This document shows, piece by piece, positions 6,705 through 14,541 of a DNA stretch of 24,082 nt. This DNA is from Pseudomonadota bacterium (lineage in GTDB: Bacteria > Pseudomonadota > Alphaproteobacteria > Reyranellales > Reyranellaceae), in the NCBI GenBank assembly GCA_023386865.1, contig JAEWIV010000311.1, forward strand, positions 1 to 24,082, in the 5' to 3' direction. Positions within the stretch are counted from its first letter, which is position 1. Each line of letters begins with the position of its first letter. The position numbers and the translations under genes were made by a program. The notes beneath the pieces were generated by a model, which was not told the origin of the DNA, searched no databases, and worked only from the letters and a program-made list of their open reading frames with translations.

Positions 6705-7406
6705 ATGAGCAGCAGCAAGGCGTCGACAGTGGAAAGCGCGAAATGGGGCGATTCGGCCCCGGGATCACTGCCGACGCGGATTGCCAAGCGCCAGCGCCAG
6801 CGCATGTTCGAACGTTTCCTTCAAACGCTGTCGCCCGGCCGCGACATGGATATCCTGGACGTCGGCGTGACCGACGACCGCCTTCACGACCATTCGAACT
6901 ATTTCGAGGCCTGGTACCCGCACAAGTCGCACATCACGGCGTCCGGTCTCGAGGACGCGTCGTTTCTCGAGGAACGCTACCCCGGCGTCCGCTTCGTCCA
7001 GGCCGACGCACGCAAGCTGCCCTTCGCCGACAACAGCTACGACTTCGTTCACTCCAGCGCCGTCATCGAGCACGTCGGCTCCCATCTCAACCAGGCGACA
7101 TTCTTGGGCGAACTCTGGCGGGTCGCCCGGCGCGGCATCTTCGTGACGACTCCCAATCGGTGGTTCCCCATCGAATTTCACACCGTCCTGCCGCTGGCCC
7201 ACTACCTGCCGCCAACCATGTTCCGTGCGATCCTGCGCGGCCTGGGGCGCGACTTCTTCAGTGACGAGGCCAACCTCAACCTGATGTCGCGCAGCACCTT
7301 GGCGGACGCGGCGCGGTCTGCCGGTATCACGGACTTTCGCGTCGAATCGGTGCTGCTGCTCGGCTGGGCGTCGAACCTGCTGCTGATCGCCCGCAAGGAC
7401 ACATGA
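6705..7406 (+). CDS. Class I SAM-dependent methyltransferase (Methyltransf_11-like)
   Basis: The 233-aa product has a Rossmann methyltransferase layout. Motif I is MDILDVGV (48-55), the acidic residue ending strand 2 lies near GLEDASFLEE, and ADARKLPFADNSYDFVHSSAVIEHV (100-124) is the typical motif II/post-II region. TPNRWFPIEFHT follows motif III. The glycine-rich loop is unusual: after Gly54 it reads V-T-D-D instead of the standard GxGxG. The acceptor is not predictable; relatives methylate small molecules, lipids and sugars. The stop codon is 1 nt before the GTG of the Rieske gene, so the two are probably one transcript. It is divergent from the TylF-like gene. Confidence 0.9.
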   Translation: MSSSKASTVESAKWGDSAPGSLPTRIAKRQRQRMFERFLQTLSPGRDMDILDVGVTDDRLHDHSNYFEAWYPHKSHITASGLEDASFLEERYPGVRFVQADARKLPFADNSYDFVHSSAVIEHVGSHLNQATFLGELWRVARRGIFVTTPNRWFPIEFHTVLPLAHYLPPTMFRAILRGLGRDFFSDEANLNLMSRSTLADAARSAGITDFRVESVLLLGWASNLLLIARKDT

Positions 7407-7407
7407 C

Positions 7408-8397
7408 GTGAGACCCGCTTGGACAGTTGGAAGCCAGGCCGAGTTCGCCGCGTCCTTCGAGCGGACAAACTACCGCTTCAGGTACTTCGACCTCACCCTC
7501 GAATCGGGCGGCGACCCGATCGACGTGGTGTTCAACTACAAGGATCTCGCCCATCTGAAGGTGGTCCACAACACCTTCGACATCTTCTATTCGCACATCG
7601 GTGACGACGTGCAGAGCTGCGTCGTCATGCAGAAACTGTTCGGGATGAACTTTCCCCTGACGCACCTCGCCCTGGAAGTCGGCGAGAACCGCCTGTTCTT
7701 CCACGATTCGTTCCTGTTCGTCCTGCTGACCAGCGAAGTGACGATCGAGCCGCTGGCCGACCATCGCGTGCGCACCAAGACGACCTACGGCATCGGCGCG
7801 CCGAAGCTCCTGCTGCCGTTGGTCTTCCCGATTCTCAAGCGCCTGCTCACGCGCAACTACCGCGTTTTGATGAAGGACGATGCACCGATGCGCGACCGCC
7901 GCGGCGAGCTGCGCCGCTGGGGCGTGCAGTTGCCCAAGACCAGCTACTCGTTCCGCGAGACCGTGGATCTGCGCGCGCGAAACGTGCATCCCCCCGATCG
8001 CGAAGCAGTGCCGGCTCCCGTGTCGATCAACCTTTCGGCGCTCACATCGAACATGCCGACGATGGTCGGACGCAGCGATCACTACGGCCTGCAGCTTTGG
8101 CGTCGCGGCGACGCCATCGAGATATTCCCGCGCATGTGCCCTCATGAAGGGGCCTGCCTCGACCAGAAGACGCTCAAAACAGAGAAGAGCATCTCGTGCC
8201 CCTGGCATGGCCGCAGGCTCGGGCCGATCCTCCGGATCGACCTGCCGACGCAGCCGGCGGACTTCGCGACGGCCTTTCACCGCTATACGGTGTCGGGAGA
8301 CGAGCTCAGGATCAGGCCGCTGGCGCGGACGGAAGCCACCGCGAAAGCCGACTGGACTGCGCCAGCGGCAACCGTTTCGCCGAGCGCGAAGCCGTAG
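7408..8397 (+). CDS. C-terminal Rieske [2Fe-2S] domain protein with an N-terminal SRPBCC-like region
   Basis: The 329-aa product has a complete Rieske motif near its C-terminus: C244-P-H246, 17 residues, then C264-P-W-H267. This binds a [2Fe-2S] cluster through two Cys and two His. Residues 25-170 look like a hydrophobic-ligand (SRPBCC/START) domain: FNYKDLAHLKVVHNTF, alternating strands through VTIEPL, and a long helix LLPLVFPILKRLLTRNYRVLMKDD. In ordinary Rieske oxygenases the Rieske domain comes first and the catalytic domain second; here the order is reversed. The 2-His-1-carboxylate iron site is not evident, though HLKVVHNTF offers two histidines. It may be an oxygenase or an electron carrier acting on a lipid. 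The GTG start is 1 nt after the methyltransferase stop. Confidence 0.88.
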   Translation: MRPAWTVGSQAEFAASFERTNYRFRYFDLTLESGGDPIDVVFNYKDLAHLKVVHNTFDIFYSHIGDDVQSCVVMQKLFGMNFPLTHLALEVGENRLFFHDSFLFVLLTSEVTIEPLADHRVRTKTTYGIGAPKLLLPLVFPILKRLLTRNYRVLMKDDAPMRDRRGELRRWGVQLPKTSYSFRETVDLRARNVHPPDREAVPAPVSINLSALTSNMPTMVGRSDHYGLQLWRRGDAIEIFPRMCPHEGACLDQKTLKTEKSISCPWHGRRLGPILRIDLPTQPADFATAFHRYTVSGDELRIRPLARTEATAKADWTAPAATVSPSAKP

Positions 8398-8419
8398 GTC
8401 CAAGCCGCCTTCCGTCGGA

Positions 8420-10819
8420 TTACTTCGGCAAGGCGATTTCGGCGCCCCAACGCTTTCCCTTTTTTATCTCGGCCGATACAGCCCGGCCGGCGGCAGCAAA
8501 CGTTGATCCTCCGTCGCCGCAGTCAAACAGATGTTGGGTTTGCGTTAGGGCCTTCCGATATTTCTCGAGCCAGTCTCCGGAGAGGCGTTTGCCGCCTTCT
8601 CCCTTCCACGTCAGCAACACGTCGGTTCCATCGGTCCATGCGACATCCAAATGGCTCTGTATCGTGTCGGGCGAAAACAGAGGCGTGCATTGCAGCACGT
8701 CCATGATGGGCATACGGGTGGAGACAAAAAAGTAGTTCAGTCCTTCATGCCGAAGAACCTGCTGGGCATTTTCGGGCGGGCCAAAGAGGATCTCTTCGCG
8801 GTGTTTAGACATGCTCGACACGAGCAGGCTTTCGAATTGGCATCCCGGCACCATGCAATAGCTATTGATATTGAAGCTCCAGATACGCTTTCCCGGCCCG
8901 ATTTTCTTCCACGCTTCGTACATCCCAGGATAGATCGCCGTCCGATTGAAAAGAGGCCAGCCGGCCTGATCCCTGTAAGCGTCAAATATGCTGTAGCGTC
9001 CGTCAACGAAACGAAGCGCATTGTGCAGGACGGCGACCAGTGTCGGCTTGCGCTGCTCGTATGCCTGGACCAGCAGCACGCACACCAGCAGGACCGGAGC
9101 AATCGTTGCCGCAAATATGCGAACGCGCGGGGATCGTTCGACCGAACCGGTAATGATCTGGCCGACAATCGCTGAAATGGCGATCATGAGCGGGAGGACA
9201 AAGGAGCTGATCCGCACGTACGAAACCGACTCCAGCATCCCGACGGTGAACGTGAAAGCTGCGGTCGCCGCGAAGAACGCTGCGACGACGATACCGGCCT
9301 GCCGAGACGACGCGTCGATCGTACCGGCATTGTCGGCCGAGCGGCGGAGCACGGCGTCCCGATAGATCATGAAAGCCAGTTGGCCGACGAGCGCCGCGCC
9401 AACTAAGACTCCCAGCAAATCGAACCGGAATGCATTGCGTACGTACTCGAAGATGTCGAAGCTGTCGGTCAACGCCGATCCTTCGACGGCTCCTCGCGCC
9501 CGCATGACGGCGATGTTCACGAAGTCAAAAAGCATCCCTGCATCGTTCAACCGGCGCAGGTCCACGATCGGCCACCAGATATTTGCGGCAACATCGGCCG
9601 GCAAACCCGTCGTCAGGTAGTTCAGCACCAGGAGCGATGCCAGGCCGACACCTGCCGAAGTCGCGATGCCAAGAAACATCCAGGAGATTTCACGGCTCTT
9701 GGCGAAGAAGAAGTAGAGCGCGGCGAGGGCGGCAAACAGCCCGATGATCAGCGGCGAGACAAGCAGGATATAGGCTACGACAAACGCACAGATCGACGCG
9801 CTGAACCACCAGAGCCGGCGGACGGCACCGGCGGAGCGCACCATGCAGACGCTCATCCACAGCACCGCGATCATGAGAGGGCTGTTCAACTCGTGCGGCT
9901 TTTGGAAGTGGCCCCAGCCGCCGTTGCCAAAGTAAATGCCGGTTCCCAACGTGTGCACATTGAGCGCCAGGTACAGAACGACCGCCAGCCACGGCCATAA
10001 CGTCTGCGAACAGAAGCCCCGAACCAAGCCGTACAGCGCCAATGCCGTGGCGACGACGAAGCAATACGCAACCAGCGAAGGCGCCAAGGCGTCCGTGAGC
10101 AATATGCCCAGGAACGTCACGCCCATGCCCTTCGAGTAGTAGTACTCGTACCAGAACAGGTTGGGCCAGATGCCGTGACTGTCGATCACTGCCGCATAGA
10201 ACTGCGAGTAGTGCTGGTAATAGTCGTGCCCGCCTTGCGGATACAGCCCTTTCACGAGCAGGAGGATCGTGCCGGCGAGGACAACCACGATGATCGTCAG
10301 GATCGACAAGGTCCTGTCGATCCAGGAGCCATCCTGGACATGCTTGGCCATGGCCGATCCGGCTTCGCGCACCGTGAGCGCGAAGTGGCGATAAGACGTG
10401 GCGATGGCGGGAACGGCGATCGCCCACGCGGCGACACGCCAGTACAGCGACAGATAGCCGAGAACCAGCATCACGATCGTCAGCGCCGCCGCACCGACGA
10501 AGAAGCCAAGCGCCAGCCTTTCATGCAGCCGCATGCCGACGAGCGGGTCCTGCGCCACGGATGACAACGCCCGGCGGCCAACCACGTAGACCAGCCAGAA
10601 GAAGTAGGCTGCGAATATCAGGCGAAAGGCGTTGTATCCCGCCGCGTAGCTGCGCTCGAAGAAATGGTTCTCATACACATCGACCGCAGTGAAGAAGGCC
10701 AGTGTGCCGACAAACCCGCCGACAAAGAGGCAATACAGCAGGCAATCGCCCACCGATCGCGAACCGAGCATCCGAGCAGCGAAGGAAGCAGATGATCGGC
10801 GCTCGCTCGCGCCAGGCAT
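8420..10819 (-). CDS. Large polytopic membrane protein, GT-C glycosyltransferase-like
   Basis: The 799-aa product has about 14-15 hydrophobic segments in its first 620 residues and a hydrophilic C-terminal domain of about 180 residues. A long loop after the fifth segment begins YPQGGHDYYQHYSQFY and continues WPNLFWYEYYYSKGMG. An acidic residue in the first large outer loop is typical of GT-C enzymes, which use polyprenyl-phosphate sugars outside the membrane. I know no named family for this sequence, so the glycosyltransferase role is an inference from topology and neighbours. The ATG at 10819 follows the stop of the UPF0104-like gene by 1 nt; an earlier in-frame start would overlap that gene by 80 nt. 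It ends 22 nt from the convergent Rieske gene. Confidence 0.82.
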   Translation of the reverse strand: MPGASERRSSASFAARMLGSRSVGDCLLYCLFVGGFVGTLAFFTAVDVYENHFFERSYAAGYNAFRLIFAAYFFWLVYVVGRRALSSVAQDPLVGMRLHERLALGFFVGAAALTIVMLVLGYLSLYWRVAAWAIAVPAIATSYRHFALTVREAGSAMAKHVQDGSWIDRTLSILTIIVVVLAGTILLLVKGLYPQGGHDYYQHYSQFYAAVIDSHGIWPNLFWYEYYYSKGMGVTFLGILLTDALAPSLVAYCFVVATALALYGLVRGFCSQTLWPWLAVVLYLALNVHTLGTGIYFGNGGWGHFQKPHELNSPLMIAVLWMSVCMVRSAGAVRRLWWFSASICAFVVAYILLVSPLIIGLFAALAALYFFFAKSREISWMFLGIATSAGVGLASLLVLNYLTTGLPADVAANIWWPIVDLRRLNDAGMLFDFVNIAVMRARGAVEGSALTDSFDIFEYVRNAFRFDLLGVLVGAALVGQLAFMIYRDAVLRRSADNAGTIDASSRQAGIVVAAFFAATAAFTFTVGMLESVSYVRISSFVLPLMIAISAIVGQIITGSVERSPRVRIFAATIAPVLLVCVLLVQAYEQRKPTLVAVLHNALRFVDGRYSIFDAYRDQAGWPLFNRTAIYPGMYEAWKKIGPGKRIWSFNINSYCMVPGCQFESLLVSSMSKHREEILFGPPENAQQVLRHEGLNYFFVSTRMPIMDVLQCTPLFSPDTIQSHLDVAWTDGTDVLLTWKGEGGKRLSGDWLEKYRKALTQTQHLFDCGDGGSTFAAAGRAVSAEIKKGKRWGAEIALPK

Positions 10820-10820
10820 C

Positions 10821-11861
10821 CTATCCAGCCCCTCCCGCCACTGGCCGCGGCCTGTGCTGACCGAGCATCGCCCACACGGGGGCGCCGGCCAGGCTCGCAA
10901 CTGTCAAGCAGAGTCCGAACTGTATCGACACCGCTGCGGCGAGGTCCGGAGGGACGGCAAACAAGCCAAGCATGTAGACCATCGCGATCTCTCGGGTGCC
11001 CCATCCGCCGACCGAGATTGGAAGAGCCGATACAAGCAACACGAACGACATCACGACCAGCCAGGTGACAAAATCAACGTCGATGCCCGCTCCATATGCC
11101 AGGGCAAAGCCGGCACCGACAAGCAGCAGATTGCTCGCGAACGCAGCGACCATCGCCGTCGACAGGCCGGTGACGTTGAAGAAGAACAGGCGGAGGTCGC
11201 GGCTGACGGCGTGCAGCATCGGCAGCAGCCTGCCCAGTATCGGCCACTGGATCCTGGGCACCAGGAACAACGCGGCACATATCGCCGCGATCACCGACAG
11301 CGCGGAACCCACGATCGCGACCAGCAAGAACGGATTTCCGACCTGCTGCCAAAGCAGGGGCTGAACGGCCACGGCGGCGAGGAGCAGGGCAAGCACAACG
11401 ACGAGCCTGTCGATCAACACGGAATTCACGGCAGTCGCCAGCCCGTGCGGATTACGGCGCAGCAGCCATACCCTAAGCGTGTCGCCGGCCAGCCCGGCAG
11501 GCAGGAACGAATTCAGGAACGCCATGGCGTAGAAGATCTGCACCACAGCCGATATTGGCATCGGCAATCGCAACGATCGCAAAATCGAATGCCATCGGAC
11601 GGCCGCAACCGCAATCTGGACCAGCACAATGCCCAGGCCGACGCCCAGCCAGCCGTGGCCGCGTTCGAACATGCGCGGCAGGACGCCGAACAGGTCATAT
11701 TCGTGGAGCACGAACCATACGCCACCGGCCGAGACCGTCAGCTTCACGACGAAGGCCAGCGACCTCTTGGTCCTCAGCATCGCCGACGCAAGAGCGAGCC
11801 CGTCCCTGCCCAGGCTTTGGCTAACGGGCATCCAGCAGGCACGGACCTTTGCAGCATGCAT
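10821..11861 (-). CDS. UPF0104/lysylphosphatidylglycerol synthase TM-region family protein
   Basis: The 346-aa product has about eight hydrophobic segments and no soluble domain. It shows the family blocks FYAMAFLNSFLPAGLAGDTLRVWLLRR (in the second to third helices), then VNSVLIDRLVVVLALLL, and near the end ALPISVGGWGTREIAMVYML. These are typical of AglD/YbhN-like proteins, homologous to the flippase half of MprF. Members next to glycosyltransferases are thought to move or handle lipid-linked intermediates, though direct proof is scarce. It lies 6 nt after the GT2 gene and 1 nt before the GT-C-like gene. The start at 11861 lacks a clear ribosome site; ATGs at 11831 and 11780 are alternatives. 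Confidence 0.88.
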   Translation of the reverse strand: MHAAKVRACWMPVSQSLGRDGLALASAMLRTKRSLAFVVKLTVSAGGVWFVLHEYDLFGVLPRMFERGHGWLGVGLGIVLVQIAVAAVRWHSILRSLRLPMPISAVVQIFYAMAFLNSFLPAGLAGDTLRVWLLRRNPHGLATAVNSVLIDRLVVVLALLLAAVAVQPLLWQQVGNPFLLVAIVGSALSVIAAICAALFLVPRIQWPILGRLLPMLHAVSRDLRLFFFNVTGLSTAMVAAFASNLLLVGAGFALAYGAGIDVDFVTWLVVMSFVLLVSALPISVGGWGTREIAMVYMLGLFAVPPDLAAAVSIQFGLCLTVASLAGAPVWAMLGQHRPRPVAGGAG

Positions 11862-11867
11862 CGAACG

Positions 11868-12767
11868 TCATGCCGTGGCGTCCAACCGCGGGATCCGCCG
11901 TTTGCCGACGGCGTCGAGAATGCCCTCGTGGGTCGAGGCAGCAATGCTGCCAGCGATCCGGCCATGGATCCGGTTCGAGATGCGGCGCAGCAGAATGTCC
12001 GTAAGCGTATGCGCCACCGACAGGAGATTCTTGGCGCTGAGCGCACTCGAAACACCGGGACGTTGCTCGACCGCCGAAAGCGCCACTTCCTTGTAGGTCG
12101 CCCCTTGGCCAAGCAGCAGACACAGGATGTCCGCCTGGAACCCGAAGCCGCGGGTATCCGAATGCCACCTCATGACATTGTATCGGCGATGAACCGGCAG
12201 ACCGTTGTAGTAGCGCAGCGAATTGCCGCTCAGGAGATTGACGAGGAACGTGTAGGTCGACGACACGAGATGCCGGGCGGGGCGCTTGTCCCTGACTTCG
12301 ACGTAGTAGGGGATGATGATGTCGGCTTCGCCCAACGGCCGCAGGACATTGCGGATGGTCGATTCCATTTCCGAGTTGTCGCCGCAGATCGCGCGATGGT
12401 AACGGCCCCGGCCGATGAAGGTCGAATCGACGTAGTTCTGGGCCCAGCCCTTGTTCACCGCATTGCGCCGGAACACGATGTTGGAGTCGGGATGGTCGGC
12501 GATGTACTGGCTGATCAGCTCGGGAGAGCCGTCTTTTGACCCATCGTCGATGATCACGATGTCATAGGTCAGGCCTAGCCCCGCCATCGCGCGGCGGACG
12601 GTCTCGAGCGTCGCGACGATGAAGTCGCGCTCATTGTAGCAAGAAACAAAAAGAGTGATGTCGAACTCGTCGCCCAGATTGCCGGATCGGATATCGTCGA
12701 CATCTCGCGTCCGCTCTGCTTCGAAACTCAGAACGAATTGATCACGCCGAGCAGATGACAGAGCCAT
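11868..12767 (-). CDS. Glycosyltransferase family 2
   Basis: The 299-aa product begins its GT-A domain at FDITLFVSCYNERDFIVATLETV. The nucleotide-binding VIIDDGSKDGS (72-81) is standard, and an ICGDNSEM segment (127-134) takes the place of the DxD-type metal site. The later HLVSSTYTFLVNLLSGNSLRYYNGLPVHRR block resembles polyprenyl-phosphate-sugar synthases of the DPM1/GtrB type. The two C-terminal membrane helices of GtrB are absent. The ATG at 12767 is chosen because GGAG lies 8 nt upstream; an upstream in-frame ATG at 12830 lacks this. It would supply an activated sugar, probably on a lipid, for the GT-C-like proteins beside it. A 92-nt gap separates it from the preceding gene, so it may have its own promoter. 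Confidence 0.92.
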   Translation of the reverse strand: MALSSARRDQFVLSFEAERTRDVDDIRSGNLGDEFDITLFVSCYNERDFIVATLETVRRAMAGLGLTYDIVIIDDGSKDGSPELISQYIADHPDSNIVFRRNAVNKGWAQNYVDSTFIGRGRYHRAICGDNSEMESTIRNVLRPLGEADIIIPYYVEVRDKRPARHLVSSTYTFLVNLLSGNSLRYYNGLPVHRRYNVMRWHSDTRGFGFQADILCLLLGQGATYKEVALSAVEQRPGVSSALSAKNLLSVAHTLTDILLRRISNRIHGRIAGSIAASTHEGILDAVGKRRIPRLDATA

Positions 12768-12859
12768 AAAAATTGCTCCAGCGGGTCGGCCGCGGTCAAT
12801 ACTCGGCGACAGATTTCTCCCTAGGCGCAACTATTACCTCAAGGCGCACGCGGCTCCAA

Positions 12860-14539
12860 TCAACCGCCGATCAATGATTTGTATCTTTCGTAGAATTGGC
12901 CCGAAGTGCTTGCTACGGCGGCCCAAGCCAGCAGCAGAACGAGCGACAATCCCGAGATCAACCAACCGATCTTCTCCTCAGATGGCGCGGAGCGGTGCAG
13001 GCGAAAAGCGTGCCGCCCGGGCGGTGCGGTAAATGCCACCAGCCGCAGTGGATCGGTCGCGAGCACGTGCAGGGGCGGGTCAAGCCGCCATAACGGATAA
13101 TAGAAGCGACGCAGGATGACTTCTGTGGGAGCGTCGGCGTCGACGTCGATCTGCCATTCGTCAAACTTCGTAGCACTGACGCGACAGATGCGCGGTTCGG
13201 GTTGGCAGACGATGGCGGGTTGGCCCTGGAGTGGCTCCAGGCCGAGGTCCGCATAGCCGCCCTTCGGATCTTGAGGGAAGCCGGCCGGCTCGAACTGCTT
13301 GAGTTCCGCCGGCATTACCTGCTGAGCGAGGGACGCGTCCACGCGCTGGCGGACGCCGCTCGTCAGGGCAACCACTGCCGGAAGGAGCGCAAGGCCGGCC
13401 GCGACGAAGACGTATAAAGGGAGTCGGAAGCGAACTGGCCAGGGTAACAGGCACAGAGCGGTTATCACGGCAAATTCGACAACCACCATGAGGCGCCAAG
13501 GGAACTGCACTTTGGCAACGAACGGCAGCTGCCAGAACCACGGTGGGATGCCGGCGATGAGCAAGAGGCAGACAATGCCCACGCCCGCCCAGAAGGCAGC
13601 CTCCGATCGCAACCCTTGCGGTACGCCGCCCAGGGCAAGGACCGCCAGCACGCCAATGGCGGCAATGGCGTAAGCTGCTGCGGACCACCCAATAACCAGC
13701 ATCATGTCGAGCGGCGGAGGCCAACGCTGCGGGCTGAGCAGGAACCACCGGTCGACGTGATAGTACGATATCCAGAAGGTATCGGCGGGAATCCAGCTCT
13801 GCAGGCCGAGCGCCGGAATCAGGTAGATCGATGCGAGCCCGAGACCCAACGCGCCGCCGAGCGTGCAGCGGACGAAGAAGCCAAGCGCGCGCCTGAGCGT
13901 GCCGAGCCTCCAACCGCGATAGAGCACGTAGAGCGGCAGTGCCGTCAGCGAGACGAGAAGCGCGGTCGGCAGATGCGTCATCGGCAGCGCTGCATAGGCA
14001 AATGCGAGCAAGACCGGCGCCAAACGCCGTCCTTCGGCGATCCGGAGGATCGAGAGCGCAAGCAGCGGCAGAACGACGTACGCGGCAAGCTCTGCGAAGG
14101 CTCCGCGGTGATAGTGGTCGAGCAGGTGATACGGCGCCGCCACGTAGCCTACGGCGCCATAGAGCGCGATGCGCGACGATGGGGCTTCCACTTTCAGCCA
14201 TGCATGCATCGCCAATCCCGATGCCCACAGCAGCACCAGCGTGGAGAGCGACAGGCGATACGAAACCGAGGGCGCGTTGAACGTCAGCACGCTCAGCAGC
14301 GCGTCGATCCAGAAGGCGATCGGCGGATAGAAGTAGAAGGTCGGGCTGCCCAGACCGTCGAACGATTGGGGCAGCCAGCGCGGATAGAGCACGCCGGTCC
14401 GGAACTGGTCGGCGAATTGTTCGGCCCAGGTAAGGTTCTGGGGCGAACTGTGCGAAATCATGGTGCCGAGCACCAGCGACGGTGCCAGCAACAGCGCCGA
14501 CACCGCCAGCAGGATCAGTGCCGGCCGACCGGGAACCAA
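12860..14539 (-). CDS. Polytopic membrane protein, 6-pyruvoyl-tetrahydropterin synthase-related (PTPS_related) type
   Basis: The 559-aa product has an N-terminal helix (ALILLAVSALLLAPSLVLG) followed by TWAEQFADQFRTGVLYPRWLP and GLGSPTFYFYPPIAFWIDALL. That block is the hallmark of PTPS_related membrane proteins, which look like GT-C glycosyltransferases; the name is historical and implies no pterin synthesis. About ten more helices follow, then a soluble region (about 400-510, with IVCQPEPRICRVSATKFDEWQIDV) and a last helix near residue 530. TTG at 14539 is the likely start: it begins 2 nt after the C45 stop and includes the first helix. The first ATG, about 25 codons further in, would remove that helix. 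A non-ATG start makes the exact N-terminus uncertain. Confidence 0.85.
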   Translation of the reverse strand: MVPGRPALILLAVSALLLAPSLVLGTMISHSSPQNLTWAEQFADQFRTGVLYPRWLPQSFDGLGSPTFYFYPPIAFWIDALLSVLTFNAPSVSYRLSLSTLVLLWASGLAMHAWLKVEAPSSRIALYGAVGYVAAPYHLLDHYHRGAFAELAAYVVLPLLALSILRIAEGRRLAPVLLAFAYAALPMTHLPTALLVSLTALPLYVLYRGWRLGTLRRALGFFVRCTLGGALGLGLASIYLIPALGLQSWIPADTFWISYYHVDRWFLLSPQRWPPPLDMMLVIGWSAAAYAIAAIGVLAVLALGGVPQGLRSEAAFWAGVGIVCLLLIAGIPPWFWQLPFVAKVQFPWRLMVVVEFAVITALCLLPWPVRFRLPLYVFVAAGLALLPAVVALTSGVRQRVDASLAQQVMPAELKQFEPAGFPQDPKGGYADLGLEPLQGQPAIVCQPEPRICRVSATKFDEWQIDVDADAPTEVILRRFYYPLWRLDPPLHVLATDPLRLVAFTAPPGRHAFRLHRSAPSEEKIGWLISGLSLVLLLAWAAVASTSGQFYERYKSLIGG

Positions 14540-14541
14540 GC

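Noticed and set aside
8406..8435. Possible terminator between the convergent Rieske and GT-C-like genes (CGCCTT...AAGGCG with inner CCG/CGG)
   Set aside because: The stem is short and bulged, and no U-run follows on either strand, so it does not meet the standard for an intrinsic terminator.
10689..12539. About 616-codon plus-strand frame opposite the membrane-protein and GT2 genes
   Set aside because: Low-complexity Arg/Gln/His-rich product with no hydrophobic core or motif; the minus-strand frames are clearly real.
12860..14539. Pterin biosynthesis role suggested by the PTPS-related name
   Set aside because: The protein is polytopic with GT-C-like layout and has no pterin synthase motif; the name is historical.
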